64,000 nucleotides of DNA from Asticcacaulis sp. AC460 (GTDB taxonomy: Bacteria; Pseudomonadota; Alphaproteobacteria; Caulobacterales; Caulobacteraceae): positions 1 through 64,000 of the forward strand of contig NZ_AWGD01000030.1 in the NCBI RefSeq assembly GCF_000495795.1. The letters are read 5' to 3'. Both the position numbers and the translations under genes were made by a program. Positions 15,741 through 23,594 of this stretch are shown here, one piece after another. The notes under the pieces were generated by a model that was not told where the DNA came from, did not search any database, and saw only the letters and a program-made list of their open reading frames with translations. How positions within the stretch are numbered: position 1 is the stretch's first letter; each line of letters begins with the position of its first letter.

Positions 15741-17138
15741 TTACACCCCCGCCTTCAGCTTCCAGGTTGCGCCCGTCGCCGAGTCCATCACCTCGACCCC
15801 CAGTTCGTCAAGCGCCTTGCGGATGCGATCGGCTTCGGGCCAGTTCTTCGCCGCCCGCGCCGCGATACGTTCGGCGATCAGTGCGTCGATTTTCGCCGTC
15901 AGATCTTCGTCCGCCCCGCCCTTGAACCAGGCTTCAGCATCGCCCTGAAGCAGACCCAGCAAGGCACCGCCGGCCAGCAGTTGCGACTTGGCGGTCATGC
16001 GCGCCTCATCGTCAGAGGCGGTTTCCAGGGCCTTGGCCAGGGCCGACAGTTCTGCCAGGGCGCGCGGTGTGTTGAGGTCGTCGCACAGGGCCTCCAGAAT
16101 GGCCGGCGGCACAGCCTCATCGCGCACCGGCACGGCGGCGAACCGGCGCAGGGCGCCATAGAAGCCGTCCAGCCGCGCCCGCGACTGGGTCACCAGCTCC
16201 GGCGTCCATTCCAGCGGTCCGCGATAATGCCCCGACAGCAGGGCCAGGCGCAGGGCCTCGCCCGGGGTTTCCTTGATCAGGTCGTGGACCAGTTTCACAT
16301 TGCCCAGCGATTTCGACATCTTTTCGCTACCGAAATCAAGGAAGCCGTTGTGCATCCAGTAACGGGCATATTCGCTGTCGTGACCATGGGCGTGCTGGGC
16401 GCACAGGCCTTGGGCGATCTCGTTCTCATGGTGCGGGAAGATCAGGTCGTGACCGCCACCGTGGATGTCGATCGGCAGGCCCAGATTGGCCTCGATCATG
16501 GCCGAGCATTCGATGTGCCAGCCCGGCCGGCCGCCGCCCCACGGGCTGTCCCACACCGGCTCGCCCGGCTTGGACGGCTTCCACAGCACGAAGTCCTGGG
16601 CGTTGCGTTTATAGGGTGCCACCTCGACGCGGGCGCCGGCGATCATGTCGTCGACCGAGCGCCGCGACAGGGCGCCATAGGTTTTGAACGACTCGACGTC
16701 GAACAGGACGTGGCCCTGTTCGGCATAGGCGTGGCCGTTGGCGACGATGGCGGCGATCTGGGCGACGATCGCGTCCATGTTACGCGTCACCCGCGGCTCC
16801 ATGCTCGGCCGCAGAGCGCCCAGGGTCGCCATGTCCTCGTTATAGATGTCGGCGAAATGGTTGGTGATGACGTCGATCTCGACGCCCTGCTCCATGGCGG
16901 CCTTGTTGATCTTGTCGTCGACATCGGTGATGTTGCGGGCGTAGATCACATGGTCTTCGCCATAGATTTCCCGCAGCAGCCGGAACAGGACGTCGAACAC
17001 CACCACCGGACGGGCATTGCCGATATGGGCATAGGAATAAACCGTCGGACCGCAGACATACAGGGTCACGCGCTCAGGGTTTTGGGGAACGAATTCGACC
17101 TTGTCGCGGCGGAGCGTGTCGTGAATCTGTAATTTCAT
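15741..17138 (-). CDS. cysS: Cysteinyl-tRNA synthetase
   Basis: CysRS charges tRNA-Cys with cysteine. The 465-residue protein has the class I signatures 'YAHIGNARP' and 'EKMSKSLGN', and the zinc ligands expected for cysteine discrimination (Cys in YVCGPTVY, Cys in WHIECSAM, His in GGHDLIFPHHENE). Length is normal. The SRPBCC gene follows immediately. About 270 bases upstream to folE contain no further gene that I can see. Confidence 0.97.
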   Translation of the reverse strand: MKLQIHDTLRRDKVEFVPQNPERVTLYVCGPTVYSYAHIGNARPVVVFDVLFRLLREIYGEDHVIYARNITDVDDKINKAAMEQGVEIDVITNHFADIYNEDMATLGALRPSMEPRVTRNMDAIVAQIAAIVANGHAYAEQGHVLFDVESFKTYGALSRRSVDDMIAGARVEVAPYKRNAQDFVLWKPSKPGEPVWDSPWGGGRPGWHIECSAMIEANLGLPIDIHGGGHDLIFPHHENEIAQGLCAQHAHGHDSEYARYWMHNGFLDFGSEKMSKSLGNVKLVHDLIKETPGEALRLALLSGHYRGPLEWTPELVTQSRARLDGFYGALRRFAAVPVRDEAVPPAILEALCDDLNTPRALAELSALAKALETASDDEARMTAKSQLLAGGALLGLLQGDAEAWFKGGADEDLTAKIDALIAERIAARAAKNWPEADRIRKALDELGVEVMDSATGATWKLKAGV

Positions 17139-17411
17139 CGGTATTTTCAGTTGTAATCAGGGTGGGGTGTCCCATATAGACGCGGTCTCGCCGATGCACC
17201 ACGTTTAACTCGCGCACATTGATCCAATTTGTGCTAGGAACGTAAATGTCAAAGCCGCCCATCTTACCGTACTGACGGAATCGGGTCGCGGCGTCGCGCA
17301 TCGTTGTGCGGGACAACTAATTTTGAGGCCAAATTTGAGGGATGCCACGCGTCATTCCGGATGCCTTCGCACCGGCGCCACTCGGCCCTCAAGGGGACTG
17401 TGATATTGAAT

Positions 17412-18044
17412 ATGGATAGTCTGGATCCAAAAAGCCTGCTCGCCACGTCGAAGCCGGTCAGCGTAACCACCTTCACCAACCGCCCGTCGCGTGAACAGGC
17501 CATGGAGGCCGTTCGCACGCTTCTGGCCTGGGCCGGTGACAATCCCGACCGCGAAGGCCTGATCGACACGCCCAAACGCGTCGTCGACGCCTATCAGGAA
17601 TGGTTCCAGGGGTATGAAGCCGACCCGAAGAAGGAGCTGTCGCGCACCTTCGAGGACGTGCAGGGCTATGATGACATGGTCATGCTGCGCGAGATCGATG
17701 TCGAATCGCACTGTGAACACCATATGGCGCCGTTCCTGGGCAAGGCCTGGGTCGCCTATATGCCGACCGAAAAGGTCGTCGGTATTTCCAAGATCGCACG
17801 CGTGGTCGAAATCTTCGCCAAGCGTCTGCAGACCCAGGAAACCATGACCAAGCAGGTCGCCGACGCGCTCGAAGAGTCGCTGGCGCCGCTGGGCGTGGCC
17901 GTGCTGATCGACGCCGAGCACCAGTGCATGAGCACGCGCGGCGTCCACCACAAGAATGTCTCCACGGTCACCACCCGGTTCACAGGCGTGTTCAAGACCG
18001 ATACCGTGCTGCAGGAGCGATTCCTGCGTCTGACCCAAAAATAG
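17412..18044 (+). CDS. folE: GTP cyclohydrolase I
   Basis: FolE converts GTP to 7,8-dihydroneopterin triphosphate, the first step to tetrahydrofolate. The zinc and catalytic motifs are complete: '[11 protein letters not shown]' and '[12 protein letters not shown]'. With the ATG at 17412 the product is 210 residues. AGGGGA is rather far (14 bases), so the in-frame TTG two codons earlier (17406) is an alternative. folP, two steps later in the pathway, lies at 31.1 kb. A strong terminator follows. Confidence 0.96.
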   Translation: MDSLDPKSLLATSKPVSVTTFTNRPSREQAMEAVRTLLAWAGDNPDREGLIDTPKRVVDAYQEWFQGYEADPKKELSRTFEDVQGYDDMVMLREIDVESHCEHHMAPFLGKAWVAYMPTEKVVGISKIARVVEIFAKRLQTQETMTKQVADALEESLAPLGVAVLIDAEHQCMSTRGVHHKNVSTVTTRFTGVFKTDTVLQERFLRLTQK

Positions 18045-18070
18045 GCTCAGACAGCGATCGATTTTTTATG

Positions 18071-18108
18071 CGGCGCGTGCTTGGGTGACGAGCACGCGCC
18101 GTTATTTT
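18071..18108 (+). terminator. Rho-independent terminator after folE
   Basis: CGGCGCGTGCT (18071-18081) pairs perfectly with AGCACGCGCCG (18091-18101) and is followed by TTATTTT. Confidence 0.88.
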
Positions 18109-18336
18109 CTCCGGTGGCGCGAAATTTCGGCAGCCGGCTGAGAAATATTCTTAATCCTTCTCGGCTAAGGCTCCGTTTCGACGGCTTTAGGTCTTTACTT
18201 TTGACCGGGACTTGGCCTAAATCGCCGGTGTCGGTTTTCTGAAACTCGGGCGCTTACGGTTTTGTGCCTGTGACCGGATGTTATAAGATTCTGCCCCCAG
18301 ACGCTTGTGGCGCGGGGCTTAAAGGGAGTTTTACTC

Positions 18337-18768
18337 ATGGGCGCAAAGCTCGGCGGCGGTGGCGGCGGTAAATACAAGATCGAACAGAACTCGGACATCA
18401 ACGTGACTCCGTTCGTTGACGTTATGCTTGTGCTGCTGATCATCTTCATGGTGTCCATCCCTGTGGCCACCGTCTCGATCAAGCTGGACCTGCCTCCCCC
18501 CTCTCCGTCCAAGACGGAAGAAAAGAAGGAACCGGTCTTCATCGCGATCATGGGCCCGGATGACATCTATATCAAGGGTCAAAAGACCACTCTGGAAACT
18601 CTGGACGCCGATCTCCGCGCCGCCCTGCAGTCGCCGGACCCGCTTAACGAGCGCGTCATGGTGACGGCCTGGAAGGACATCGAGTACAAGGAGTTCGTTA
18701 AGGTCCTGAACGAGCTGCAGCAGCACGGTTACCTGAAGATCGGCCTGATTAACGAAGACATCGAATAG
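18337..18768 (+). CDS. ExbD/TolR-family protein, paralogue 1 (no ExbB nearby)
   Basis: The 143-residue protein has one transmembrane helix (about residues 24-45) preceded by 'SDINVTPFVDVMLVLLIIFM', in which Asp in FVDVM is the proton-channel residue of ExbD/TolR. A periplasmic domain follows, with Pro-rich linker PPPSPSK. ExbD works with a proton-conducting ExbB/TolQ partner, but no such gene lies in the window. AGGGAG precedes the ATG and a near-perfect terminator follows, so it is a single-gene transcript. A second paralogue sits at 20246. Confidence 0.9.
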   Translation: MGAKLGGGGGGKYKIEQNSDINVTPFVDVMLVLLIIFMVSIPVATVSIKLDLPPPSPSKTEEKKEPVFIAIMGPDDIYIKGQKTTLETLDADLRAALQSPDPLNERVMVTAWKDIEYKEFVKVLNELQQHGYLKIGLINEDIE

Positions 18769-18792
18769 TCTTTCACGGCTTTGGAATTTGAA

Positions 18793-18823
18793 AACCCCGG
18801 CAGGTCATCCTGCCGGGGTTTTT
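18793..18823 (+). terminator. Rho-independent terminator after exbD paralogue 1
   Basis: AACCCCGGCAGG (18793-18804) and CCTGCCGGGGTT (18809-18820) form a 12-bp perfect stem with a TCAT loop, followed by T residues. Confidence 0.9.
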
Positions 18824-18845
18824 CTATGGGCCCTTCGACAAGGTC

Positions 18846-19031
18846 TTACGAATCCGCCTCCGGTTTGCGACCCGCAGGGAGTTTAATCCCACGCTTCGCC
18901 AGAGCCTCACGCAGCAGCATCTCCAGCTGCGCATTGGTCGAGCGCAGCTCGGAGGCGGCCAGTTTCTCGACCGCCTCCATGACTTCGGGCCTGACCCGAA
19001 GGGGATAGGATTTTTTACCCGGCGACGCCAT
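18846..19031 (-). CDS. Arc/MetJ-like ribbon-helix-helix protein
   Basis: The 61-residue protein 'MASPGKKSYPLRVRPEVMEA...' has the Arc arrangement: a basic strand (SYPLRVRP) followed by two helices (VMEAVEKLAASELRSTNAQL and LEMLLREALAKRG, each quoted in part). Such dimers bind operators with the strand. It directly follows the SPFH gene with one base between stop and ATG, so it is the last gene of that operon. It is the obvious candidate to bind the 16-bp palindrome at the operon promoter (20146-20161), though that is inference. Confidence 0.8.
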   Translation of the reverse strand: MASPGKKSYPLRVRPEVMEAVEKLAASELRSTNAQLEMLLREALAKRGIKLPAGRKPEADS

Positions 19032-19032
19032 A

Positions 19033-19908
19033 TCAGCCGTAGAGCGTGCCGGTATTGACGACCGGCTGGGCTTCGCGGTCGGCGCACAGCACCACCAGCA
19101 GGTTAGACACCATGGCCGCCTTGCGTTCCTCATCCAGGTCGACGACGCCGCGTTCGGACAGTTGTTCCAGCGCCATTTCGACCATGCCGACGGCGCCGGC
19201 GACGATCTTGTGGCGGGCGGCGATGACCGCCTCGGCCTGCTGGCGCTTCAGCATCGCGCCAGCGATTTCCGGTGCATAGGCCAGGTGCATCAGGTGGGTC
19301 TCGTCGATGGTAACACCAGCGACTTCGACTCGTTTGGCCAGATCGTTCTTCAGCCTCTCGCCAACGATTTCGGCATCGTCGCGCAGGGTCGGTTGGCCGT
19401 CGTCGGCATGATCATAGGCATATTGCCGCGCCGTTTCGCGCAGCGCGGTCTCGATCTGGATGTTGACGAAGGCGACATAGTCGTCGACGTCGAACAGAGC
19501 CTGGGCCGAGTCCGCCACGCGCCAGACGACGTTGGCGGCGATTTCGACCGGATTGCCGCGTTGGTCGTTGACCTTCAGGGTCTCGCTGGTGACGTTGCGT
19601 ACGCGCAGCGAGACCTTCTTGCGGCCGTACCAGAAGGGCACCCAGCGCAGGCCCGTCGTGCGGTCGCTGCCCTTGTAGTTGCCAAAGACGGTGATGGCCA
19701 CGGCCTGGTTCGGCTGGACGGTATAGAAGCCGCAGAGCAGGAACAGCGCCGCCAGCCCCAGGGCGATGGCAGCGAAGCCCAACACGCTGCGTGTAACCAG
19801 AACGGCGATGATCGCCGCCACCAGGGCCAGCAGGATCAGCAGCCAAAGGCCGCCGCTGCCACCGGCACCGGGAATTTCGCGCGTCTTGTTGATGGATTTA
19901 TCGTTCAT
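19033..19908 (-). CDS. SPFH/Band 7 (stomatin-prohibitin-flotillin) membrane protein
   Basis: The 291-residue protein has two close N-terminal hydrophobic segments (about residues 20-60), then an SPFH domain: '[19 protein letters not shown]', '[19 protein letters not shown]' and '[19 protein letters not shown]' (each 20 or fewer residues). A helical region with Ala/Glu-rich coiled coil follows. SPFH proteins oligomerise on membranes and organise lipid domains or guard proteases. The operon order is DUF gene, SPFH, Arc-type regulator. The physiological role here is unknown. Confidence 0.9.
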   Translation of the reverse strand: MNDKSINKTREIPGAGGSGGLWLLILLALVAAIIAVLVTRSVLGFAAIALGLAALFLLCGFYTVQPNQAVAITVFGNYKGSDRTTGLRWVPFWYGRKKVSLRVRNVTSETLKVNDQRGNPVEIAANVVWRVADSAQALFDVDDYVAFVNIQIETALRETARQYAYDHADDGQPTLRDDAEIVGERLKNDLAKRVEVAGVTIDETHLMHLAYAPEIAGAMLKRQQAEAVIAARHKIVAGAVGMVEMALEQLSERGVVDLDEERKAAMVSNLLVVLCADREAQPVVNTGTLYG

Positions 19909-19928
19909 TTCAGCCTCCCATGACGTTC

Positions 19929-20120
19929 TTAAACGTCCATTTCCTTGACCACATAACCCTTGCCGAAGGTCTTGGGGCGAAAGCGCAGGACCTTGTGCTG
20001 TTTCTGCTTGCGCAGTAGCACGCTCTGCATGGCGCCCTCAGCCTCATAGGCCACGGTGTAGTTCACAATCTCCCAGCCCTGGGACACCAGGGTGCTCAGC
20101 GGCTTGTCATCATCGGCCAT
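19929..20120 (-). CDS. Small DUF4177-like protein upstream of SPFH
   Basis: The 63-residue protein contains '[19 protein letters not shown]' and '[14 protein letters not shown]', the pattern of small DUF4177-type proteins ('GWE(V/I)' followed by a basic strand). It starts the SPFH operon; GGGAGGA stands about nine bases before the ATG. The assignment is tentative. A palindrome covering the likely -10 element lies 30 bases upstream. Confidence 0.65.
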   Translation of the reverse strand: MADDDKPLSTLVSQGWEIVNYTVAYEAEGAMQSVLLRKQKQHKVLRFRPKTFGKGYVVKEMDV

Positions 20121-20145
20121 ATCCAGTCCTCCCGAAACTCATATC

Positions 20146-20161
20146 AAAGTGATATCACTTT
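20146..20161 (-). promoter_or_regulatory. Palindromic operator at the SPFH operon promoter
   Basis: AAAGTGATATCACTTT is a perfect 16-bp palindrome. On the minus strand a TTGCTC-N17-TATCAC promoter overlaps it, and a second TGATAT half-site follows. The layout suits an autoregulatory site, possibly for the Arc-type protein of the same operon. Confidence 0.6.
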
Positions 20162-20245
20162 TTGACAGGGTGAGCAAGAGCGGCGTTATGATACAATAGA
20201 GTGTCGCCGGAGCGTCTTCCGGCGCGCCTGAGGGAGGGAAAACCA

Positions 20246-20668
20246 ATGCCGGCAAGGATTCACGCCAAGACCGCGGTGTACAAAATCGAACAGAATTCCG
20301 ACATCAACGTGACGCCGTTCGTCGACGTCATGCTGGTTCTGCTGATCATCTTCATGGTGTCGATTCCGGTCGCCACCAAGGCCGTCAAGCTGGACATGCC
20401 GCCGCCCAGCCTTGAAGCTACGGGCAAGACGCCGACCTTCATCTCAATCGAAGGACCAGGCGAACTCTATATCAGCGGCCAGAGGACCAGCCTCACGACC
20501 CTGGATGCCGATCTGCGGATGGCACTGCAAAGCGATCATCCGACAGAAGAGCGGGTACTGGTTCGCGGCCGCGCCGATATCCAGTATGATGCCTTCATGG
20601 ACGTCCTGAACGAGCTGAACGCCCACGGCTATACCCGGATCGGCCTGATGAACGAAGATATCGACTGA
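20246..20668 (+). CDS. ExbD/TolR-family protein, paralogue 2 (no ExbB nearby)
   Basis: The 140-residue protein is close to paralogue 1. The N-terminal core 'YKIEQNSDINVTPFVDVM' and the C-terminal 'GLMNEDID' match it almost residue for residue. The periplasmic linker differs (PPPSLEATGKTP). The channel Asp in FVDVM is kept. A GGGAGG ribosome site precedes the ATG at 20246. The two copies face the same way and flank the oppositely oriented SPFH operon, so a duplication followed by insertion, or insertion of exbD around SPFH, is likely. The ExbB partner must be elsewhere. Confidence 0.9.
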   Translation: MPARIHAKTAVYKIEQNSDINVTPFVDVMLVLLIIFMVSIPVATKAVKLDMPPPSLEATGKTPTFISIEGPGELYISGQRTSLTTLDADLRMALQSDHPTEERVLVRGRADIQYDAFMDVLNELNAHGYTRIGLMNEDID

Positions 20669-20677
20669 TAGAGACGG

Positions 20678-20880
20678 GCACACAGATGTCAGAAGGTTGC
20701 CTGCGGGAACACTTGACCGGACACTGAACAACCGCCGCGTCTACCATTCCGCCACCTGCCCCATGAAGGGCAGACCAGGATTTGAACCTGGACTCCGAAG
20801 AAGCGCTCCCCTGAAGTAAGTCCGGTCGACACCACGCAGACAACCTTCAGACATCTGTGCACCACCCGCGACCGGGTGGG
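20678..20880 (-). ncRNA. Circularly permuted, two-piece tRNA-Leu-like RNA
   Basis: On the minus strand a tRNA 3' half comes before its 5' half. The T arm is CCAGG-TTCAAAT-CCTGG (plus 20791 to 20775) and runs straight into the 3' acceptor strand TCTGCCC (20774-20768). A six-base linker TTCATG follows, then the 5' acceptor strand GGGCAGG (20761-20755), TG, and a canonical Leu-type D arm GCGGAATGGTAGACGC. The acceptor strands pair fully (one G-U). The outer ends pair through a 25-bp helix (20835-20860 with 20678-20705; one mismatch, one G-U, one 2-base bulge) and an inner perfect 8-bp helix GACCGGAC/GTCCGGTC. A consensus promoter precedes it. No tag-peptide reading frame exists, so it is not tmRNA. 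No standard anticodon arm can be assigned. Function unknown. Confidence 0.7.
20862..20879 (-). other. 5' hairpin of the permuted tRNA-like transcript
   Basis: CCACCCG and CGGGTGG form a perfect 7-bp stem around a four-base loop at the very start of the predicted minus-strand transcript, just before the long end-pairing helix. It may protect the 5' end. Confidence 0.5.
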
Positions 20881-20886
20881 GTTGGT

Positions 20887-20915
20887 TTCATACTTAACTT
20901 TCTGGCATTTCGCAA
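20887..20915 (-). promoter_or_regulatory. Sigma-70 promoter of the permuted tRNA-like RNA
   Basis: On the minus strand TTGCGA (plus 20910-20915), a 17-base spacer and TATGAA (plus 20887-20892) predict a transcript starting at about 20880. The promoter lies in the gap to the divergent rluD-family gene. Confidence 0.65.
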
Positions 20916-20966
20916 CCTCGTCACGGAAAGGGTTTCCTTCTCAGCTGTCCTGGCGTATCGGAACGC

Positions 20967-21974
20967 ATGAATGATACCCCCGACGATATCGAAGACGACG
21001 ACATCTCCGAAGGCGAGGCCCAGATCCTGACCGCCACGGTGACGGCCGAAGAGGCCGGCGAACGGCTTGACCGCGCCCTCACCCCACATTTTCCCGACCT
21101 GTCGCGTGCCCGGTTGCAGGCTTTGATCGCCGAAGGCCGGCTGAGCCAAAACGGCGCCGTCATCACCGACGGCAAGCACAAGGCGCGGCCCGGCGATTAC
21201 AGCCTCAGCATTCCGGCGCCGGTCAGCGCCAATCCGGAACCGCAGGATATTCCGCTCGATATCCTGTTCGAAGATGAGCATCTGATCATCGTCAACAAGG
21301 CGCCCGGCATGGCGGCGCATCCGGCGCCGGGCACGCGGGACGGTACGCTGGTCAATGCCCTGCTGTTTCACTGCGGCGATACCCTCTCCGGGATCGGCGG
21401 CGTGCTGCGTCCGGGCATCGTCCACCGGCTGGACAAGGACACCTCCGGCGTGATGGTGGCCGCCAAGACCGATGTCGCCCATCGCAGCCTGTCGGAACTG
21501 TTTGGCCGCCACGATATCGACCGTGAATACAAGGCTGTAGTGCGCGGCTCACCGCGCTATGTCTCAGGCACGGTCAATACCCGCATCGGCCGTTCGCACC
21601 ATGACCGCAAGAAGATGGCGGTCCTGCGCGGTGGCGGACGCGAAGCCATCACCCACTATCAGGTCGAGGAGGTGTTCGGCTTCACCAAGCCGTTGGCGGC
21701 GTTATTGACCTGCCGCCTGGAGACGGGGCGGACGCACCAGATCCGGGTCCATATGGCGCACCTGGGCTGTCCCTGCCTGGGCGATCCGGTCTATGGCTCG
21801 GGCGCGCCGTCGCGTGAGGTTCAGGAAGTTGTGCGGGAGCTGGAATTCGATCGTCAGGCGCTGCACGCCGGCTTGCTGGGGTTTGTTCACCCGATCACCG
21901 GTGAGAAGCTGAAGTTCCGGGCGAAGATGCCGGACGACATGGCCCAACTGGTCGAGGCGCTGAGCGGGATGTAA
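20967..21974 (+). CDS. rluD: RluA/RluD-family 23S rRNA pseudouridine synthase
   Basis: The 335-residue protein has an acidic N-terminal extension, an S4 RNA-binding domain ('[20 protein letters not shown]' onward) and the pseudouridine synthase core. The catalytic Asp lies in '[14 protein letters not shown]', and '[16 protein letters not shown]' is also present. RluD modifies helix 69 of 23S rRNA; other RluA-family paralogues act on different sites, so the gene symbol is probable rather than certain. It is divergent from the permuted tRNA-like RNA. Confidence 0.9.
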   Translation: MNDTPDDIEDDDISEGEAQILTATVTAEEAGERLDRALTPHFPDLSRARLQALIAEGRLSQNGAVITDGKHKARPGDYSLSIPAPVSANPEPQDIPLDILFEDEHLIIVNKAPGMAAHPAPGTRDGTLVNALLFHCGDTLSGIGGVLRPGIVHRLDKDTSGVMVAAKTDVAHRSLSELFGRHDIDREYKAVVRGSPRYVSGTVNTRIGRSHHDRKKMAVLRGGGREAITHYQVEEVFGFTKPLAALLTCRLETGRTHQIRVHMAHLGCPCLGDPVYGSGAPSREVQEVVRELEFDRQALHAGLLGFVHPITGEKLKFRAKMPDDMAQLVEALSGM

Positions 21975-21977
21975 CGG

Positions 21978-22091
21978 TTATCGCCTGCTCCGCCACTTCT
22001 GGAACAGCATCCATCCGCCCAGGCCCACGAACAGCACCAGCATGATGATCAGCCACGGATCGGTGACGATCCGGTCCCAGGGGATATTCAT
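21978..22091 (-). CDS. 37-residue single-span membrane protein
   Basis: The ATG at 22091 overlaps the stop of the upstream gene (ATGA), which supports it as a real small gene. The peptide starts MNIPWDRIVTDPW, has one transmembrane helix (LIIMLVLFVGLGGWMLF) and ends with a basic tail KWRSRR, predicting the C-terminus in the cytoplasm. It is the last gene of a three-gene operon with a 114-residue protein and a DUF1653 protein. Function unknown. Confidence 0.55.
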   Translation of the reverse strand: MNIPWDRIVTDPWLIIMLVLFVGLGGWMLFQKWRSRR

Positions 22092-22432
22092 GTCCCCTCG
22101 CGGTAGATGTCGAAGGCGCCCAGGAATTCCGGATTGTGGATGATGCTGCCGCACGACAGCTGATACCGGCCGCGGTCAACCAGGTTGAAAGCATCCGGCA
22201 CCAGCGGCAGGAAAAGTTCCTGGCCCGATTTCTTGCCGACAAGGGACAGGACGAAACCTTCCGAGCGGTTGGCACGGATCAACCGGCCTGCCAGGATTTC
22301 CGTCGACTGCAGTTCGTCATGGGCGCCGATCTGGTTCATCCTGACCAGTATAAGCGTGCCGCGCATAGCCCTCAGGATGGGGTGGTTGCGGTCGGCAAAC
22401 GCCTCCGGCACCAGCTCATTCCATCGTCCCAT
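22088..22432 (-). CDS. Conserved hypothetical protein (114 aa)
   Basis: A soluble, beta-rich protein with no motif I recognise. Features include 'AMRGTLILVRMNQIGAH', 'ILAGRLIRANRSEGFVLSLV' and a C-terminal 'FLGAFDIYREGT'. It is coupled at both ends: its ATG shares a base with the DUF1653 stop (TGATG), and its stop overlaps the start of the small membrane protein. The operon context suggests the three act together. Confidence 0.7.
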   Translation of the reverse strand: MGRWNELVPEAFADRNHPILRAMRGTLILVRMNQIGAHDELQSTEILAGRLIRANRSEGFVLSLVGKKSGQELFLPLVPDAFNLVDRGRYQLSCGSIIHNPEFLGAFDIYREGT

Positions 22433-22686
22433 CAGTACCCACCTTCAACATATGCGAATCGCGGCCTTTCGCCGTCTTCGGTTACCACAGTTTCGGTGAA
22501 CATCGACAGCGGCCGCACCCATAGCCGTGCATTCCCGGCCTCCTGGTGCAGGGGCGCATAGAGGACCATCACTTCCTCGGTTTCCGAATGGGTCACGGTG
22601 CCGAACACCTTGTACAGCTTGTCCTTATAGTGACGATAGGTGCCGCGTTGGATATCGGACTGGTAAAACGAGGTTGTCAGGGGCAT
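22432..22686 (-). CDS. DUF1653 family protein
   Basis: The 84-residue protein carries the DUF1653 pattern 'GTYRHYKDKLYKVFGTVTHS', then 'MVLYAPL', 'LWVRPLSMFTETV' and 'PRFAYVE'. The family is a small SH3-like fold of unknown function found across bacteria. It is the first gene of the three-gene operon running to 21978 and is divergent from thiD. Confidence 0.9.
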   Translation of the reverse strand: MPLTTSFYQSDIQRGTYRHYKDKLYKVFGTVTHSETEEVMVLYAPLHQEAGNARLWVRPLSMFTETVVTEDGERPRFAYVEGGY

Positions 22687-22742
22687 CGCCGCCTCTTATC
22701 TGAGCGTATCGCAATGATGAACCTGTTCGCCAAGGATTGAAA

Positions 22743-23522
22743 GTGCACCGTGTCCTTATCATCGCCGGATCCGACCCGTCGGGCGGCGCCGGCATCCAGG
22801 CCGATATCAAGACCGTCACCTGCCTGGGCGGCTACGCCATGACCGCGATCACGGCCCTGACGATCCAGAACACCCTGGGCGTCACCGGCGTGATGGCCGT
22901 GCCGCCGGAGATCATCGCCGCCCAGGGGATGGCCTGCCTCAGCGACATCGGCGCCGATACGGTCAAGACCGGCATGCTGGGCGATGCCGCCGTCATGGAA
23001 GCCGTCGCCGAAGTGATGGACGCGACCGATGCCTTTGCCGTGGTCGACCCGGTGATGGTGGCCAAGGGCGGCCATCCGCTGCTGGCCGAACAGGCCATCT
23101 CGGCGTTGAAGTCGGTGATGATTCCGCGCGCCGGGTTGCTGACGCCCAATGCGCCGGAAGCCGCCGCGCTGACGGGTTTTGCGGTCGAAACCGAAGATGA
23201 CGCCCGCCGCGCCGGAGAGGCCCTGCTGAGAGCCGGCGCTCGCAATGTGTTGGTGAAGGGCGGGCATCTGCCCGGGCCGGAGGTGGTCGATCTGCTGTTC
23301 ACCCAGGACGCCGTATTCCGGTTTGCTTCGGAGCGGGTGGATACACCGCACACCCATGGCACGGGCTGCACCCTGGCCAGCGCCTGCGCTGCGCTGTGGC
23401 GTCCGGAGCGGCCTTTGAATGAGACCGTCGAACTGGCCCGCGACTATGTGATCGGAGCCATTCTCATGGCACCCGGCCTGGGCGGCGGGCACGGGCCGTT
23501 GCGGCACAACTGGTTGCTGTAA
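22743..23522 (+). CDS. thiD: Hydroxymethylpyrimidine/phosphomethylpyrimidine kinase
   Basis: ThiD phosphorylates HMP and HMP-P in thiamine synthesis. The 259-residue protein shows 'IIAGSDPSGGAGIQADIKT' at the N-terminus and the anion hole 'HGTGCTLASACA' near the C-terminus. I choose the GTG at 22743, six bases after AAGGA; a TTG at 22737 is too close to that site. No other thi gene and no TPP riboswitch is visible here. Confidence 0.94.
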   Translation: MHRVLIIAGSDPSGGAGIQADIKTVTCLGGYAMTAITALTIQNTLGVTGVMAVPPEIIAAQGMACLSDIGADTVKTGMLGDAAVMEAVAEVMDATDAFAVVDPVMVAKGGHPLLAEQAISALKSVMIPRAGLLTPNAPEAAALTGFAVETEDDARRAGEALLRAGARNVLVKGGHLPGPEVVDLLFTQDAVFRFASERVDTPHTHGTGCTLASACAALWRPERPLNETVELARDYVIGAILMAPGLGGGHGPLRHNWLL

Positions 23523-23526
23523 CAGA

Positions 23527-23556
23527 AAACCCTCCGCAGGAGCGGAGGGTTGTTGA
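23527..23556. terminator. Bidirectional terminator downstream of thiD
   Basis: AACCCTCCGC (23528-23537) and GCGGAGGGTT (23542-23551) form a 10-bp stem around AGGA. On the plus strand it is followed by GTTG; on the minus strand by TTTTC. It can serve thiD and the convergent secreted-protein gene. Confidence 0.65.
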
Positions 23557-23594
23557 AATGTCACCGAAGTTAAATACGGTTTGGAAAGCCGTCA

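Noticed and set aside
15729-17132. A 467-codon plus-strand frame opposite cysS
   Set aside because: cysS on the minus strand has all class I synthetase motifs; the opposite frame has none.
20678-20880. Two-piece tmRNA (ssrA)
   Set aside because: The D arm is a full tRNA-Leu type, the G3-U70 alanine pair is absent, and no tag-peptide frame ending in Ala-Ala follows the 5' half.
20678-20880. Ordinary tRNA gene on either strand
   Set aside because: No order of segments on one strand gives a normal cloverleaf. The only halves that pair are in reversed order.
22690-22742. TPP riboswitch before thiD
   Set aside because: The gap is only about 55 bases and is divergent; no thi-box sequence is present.
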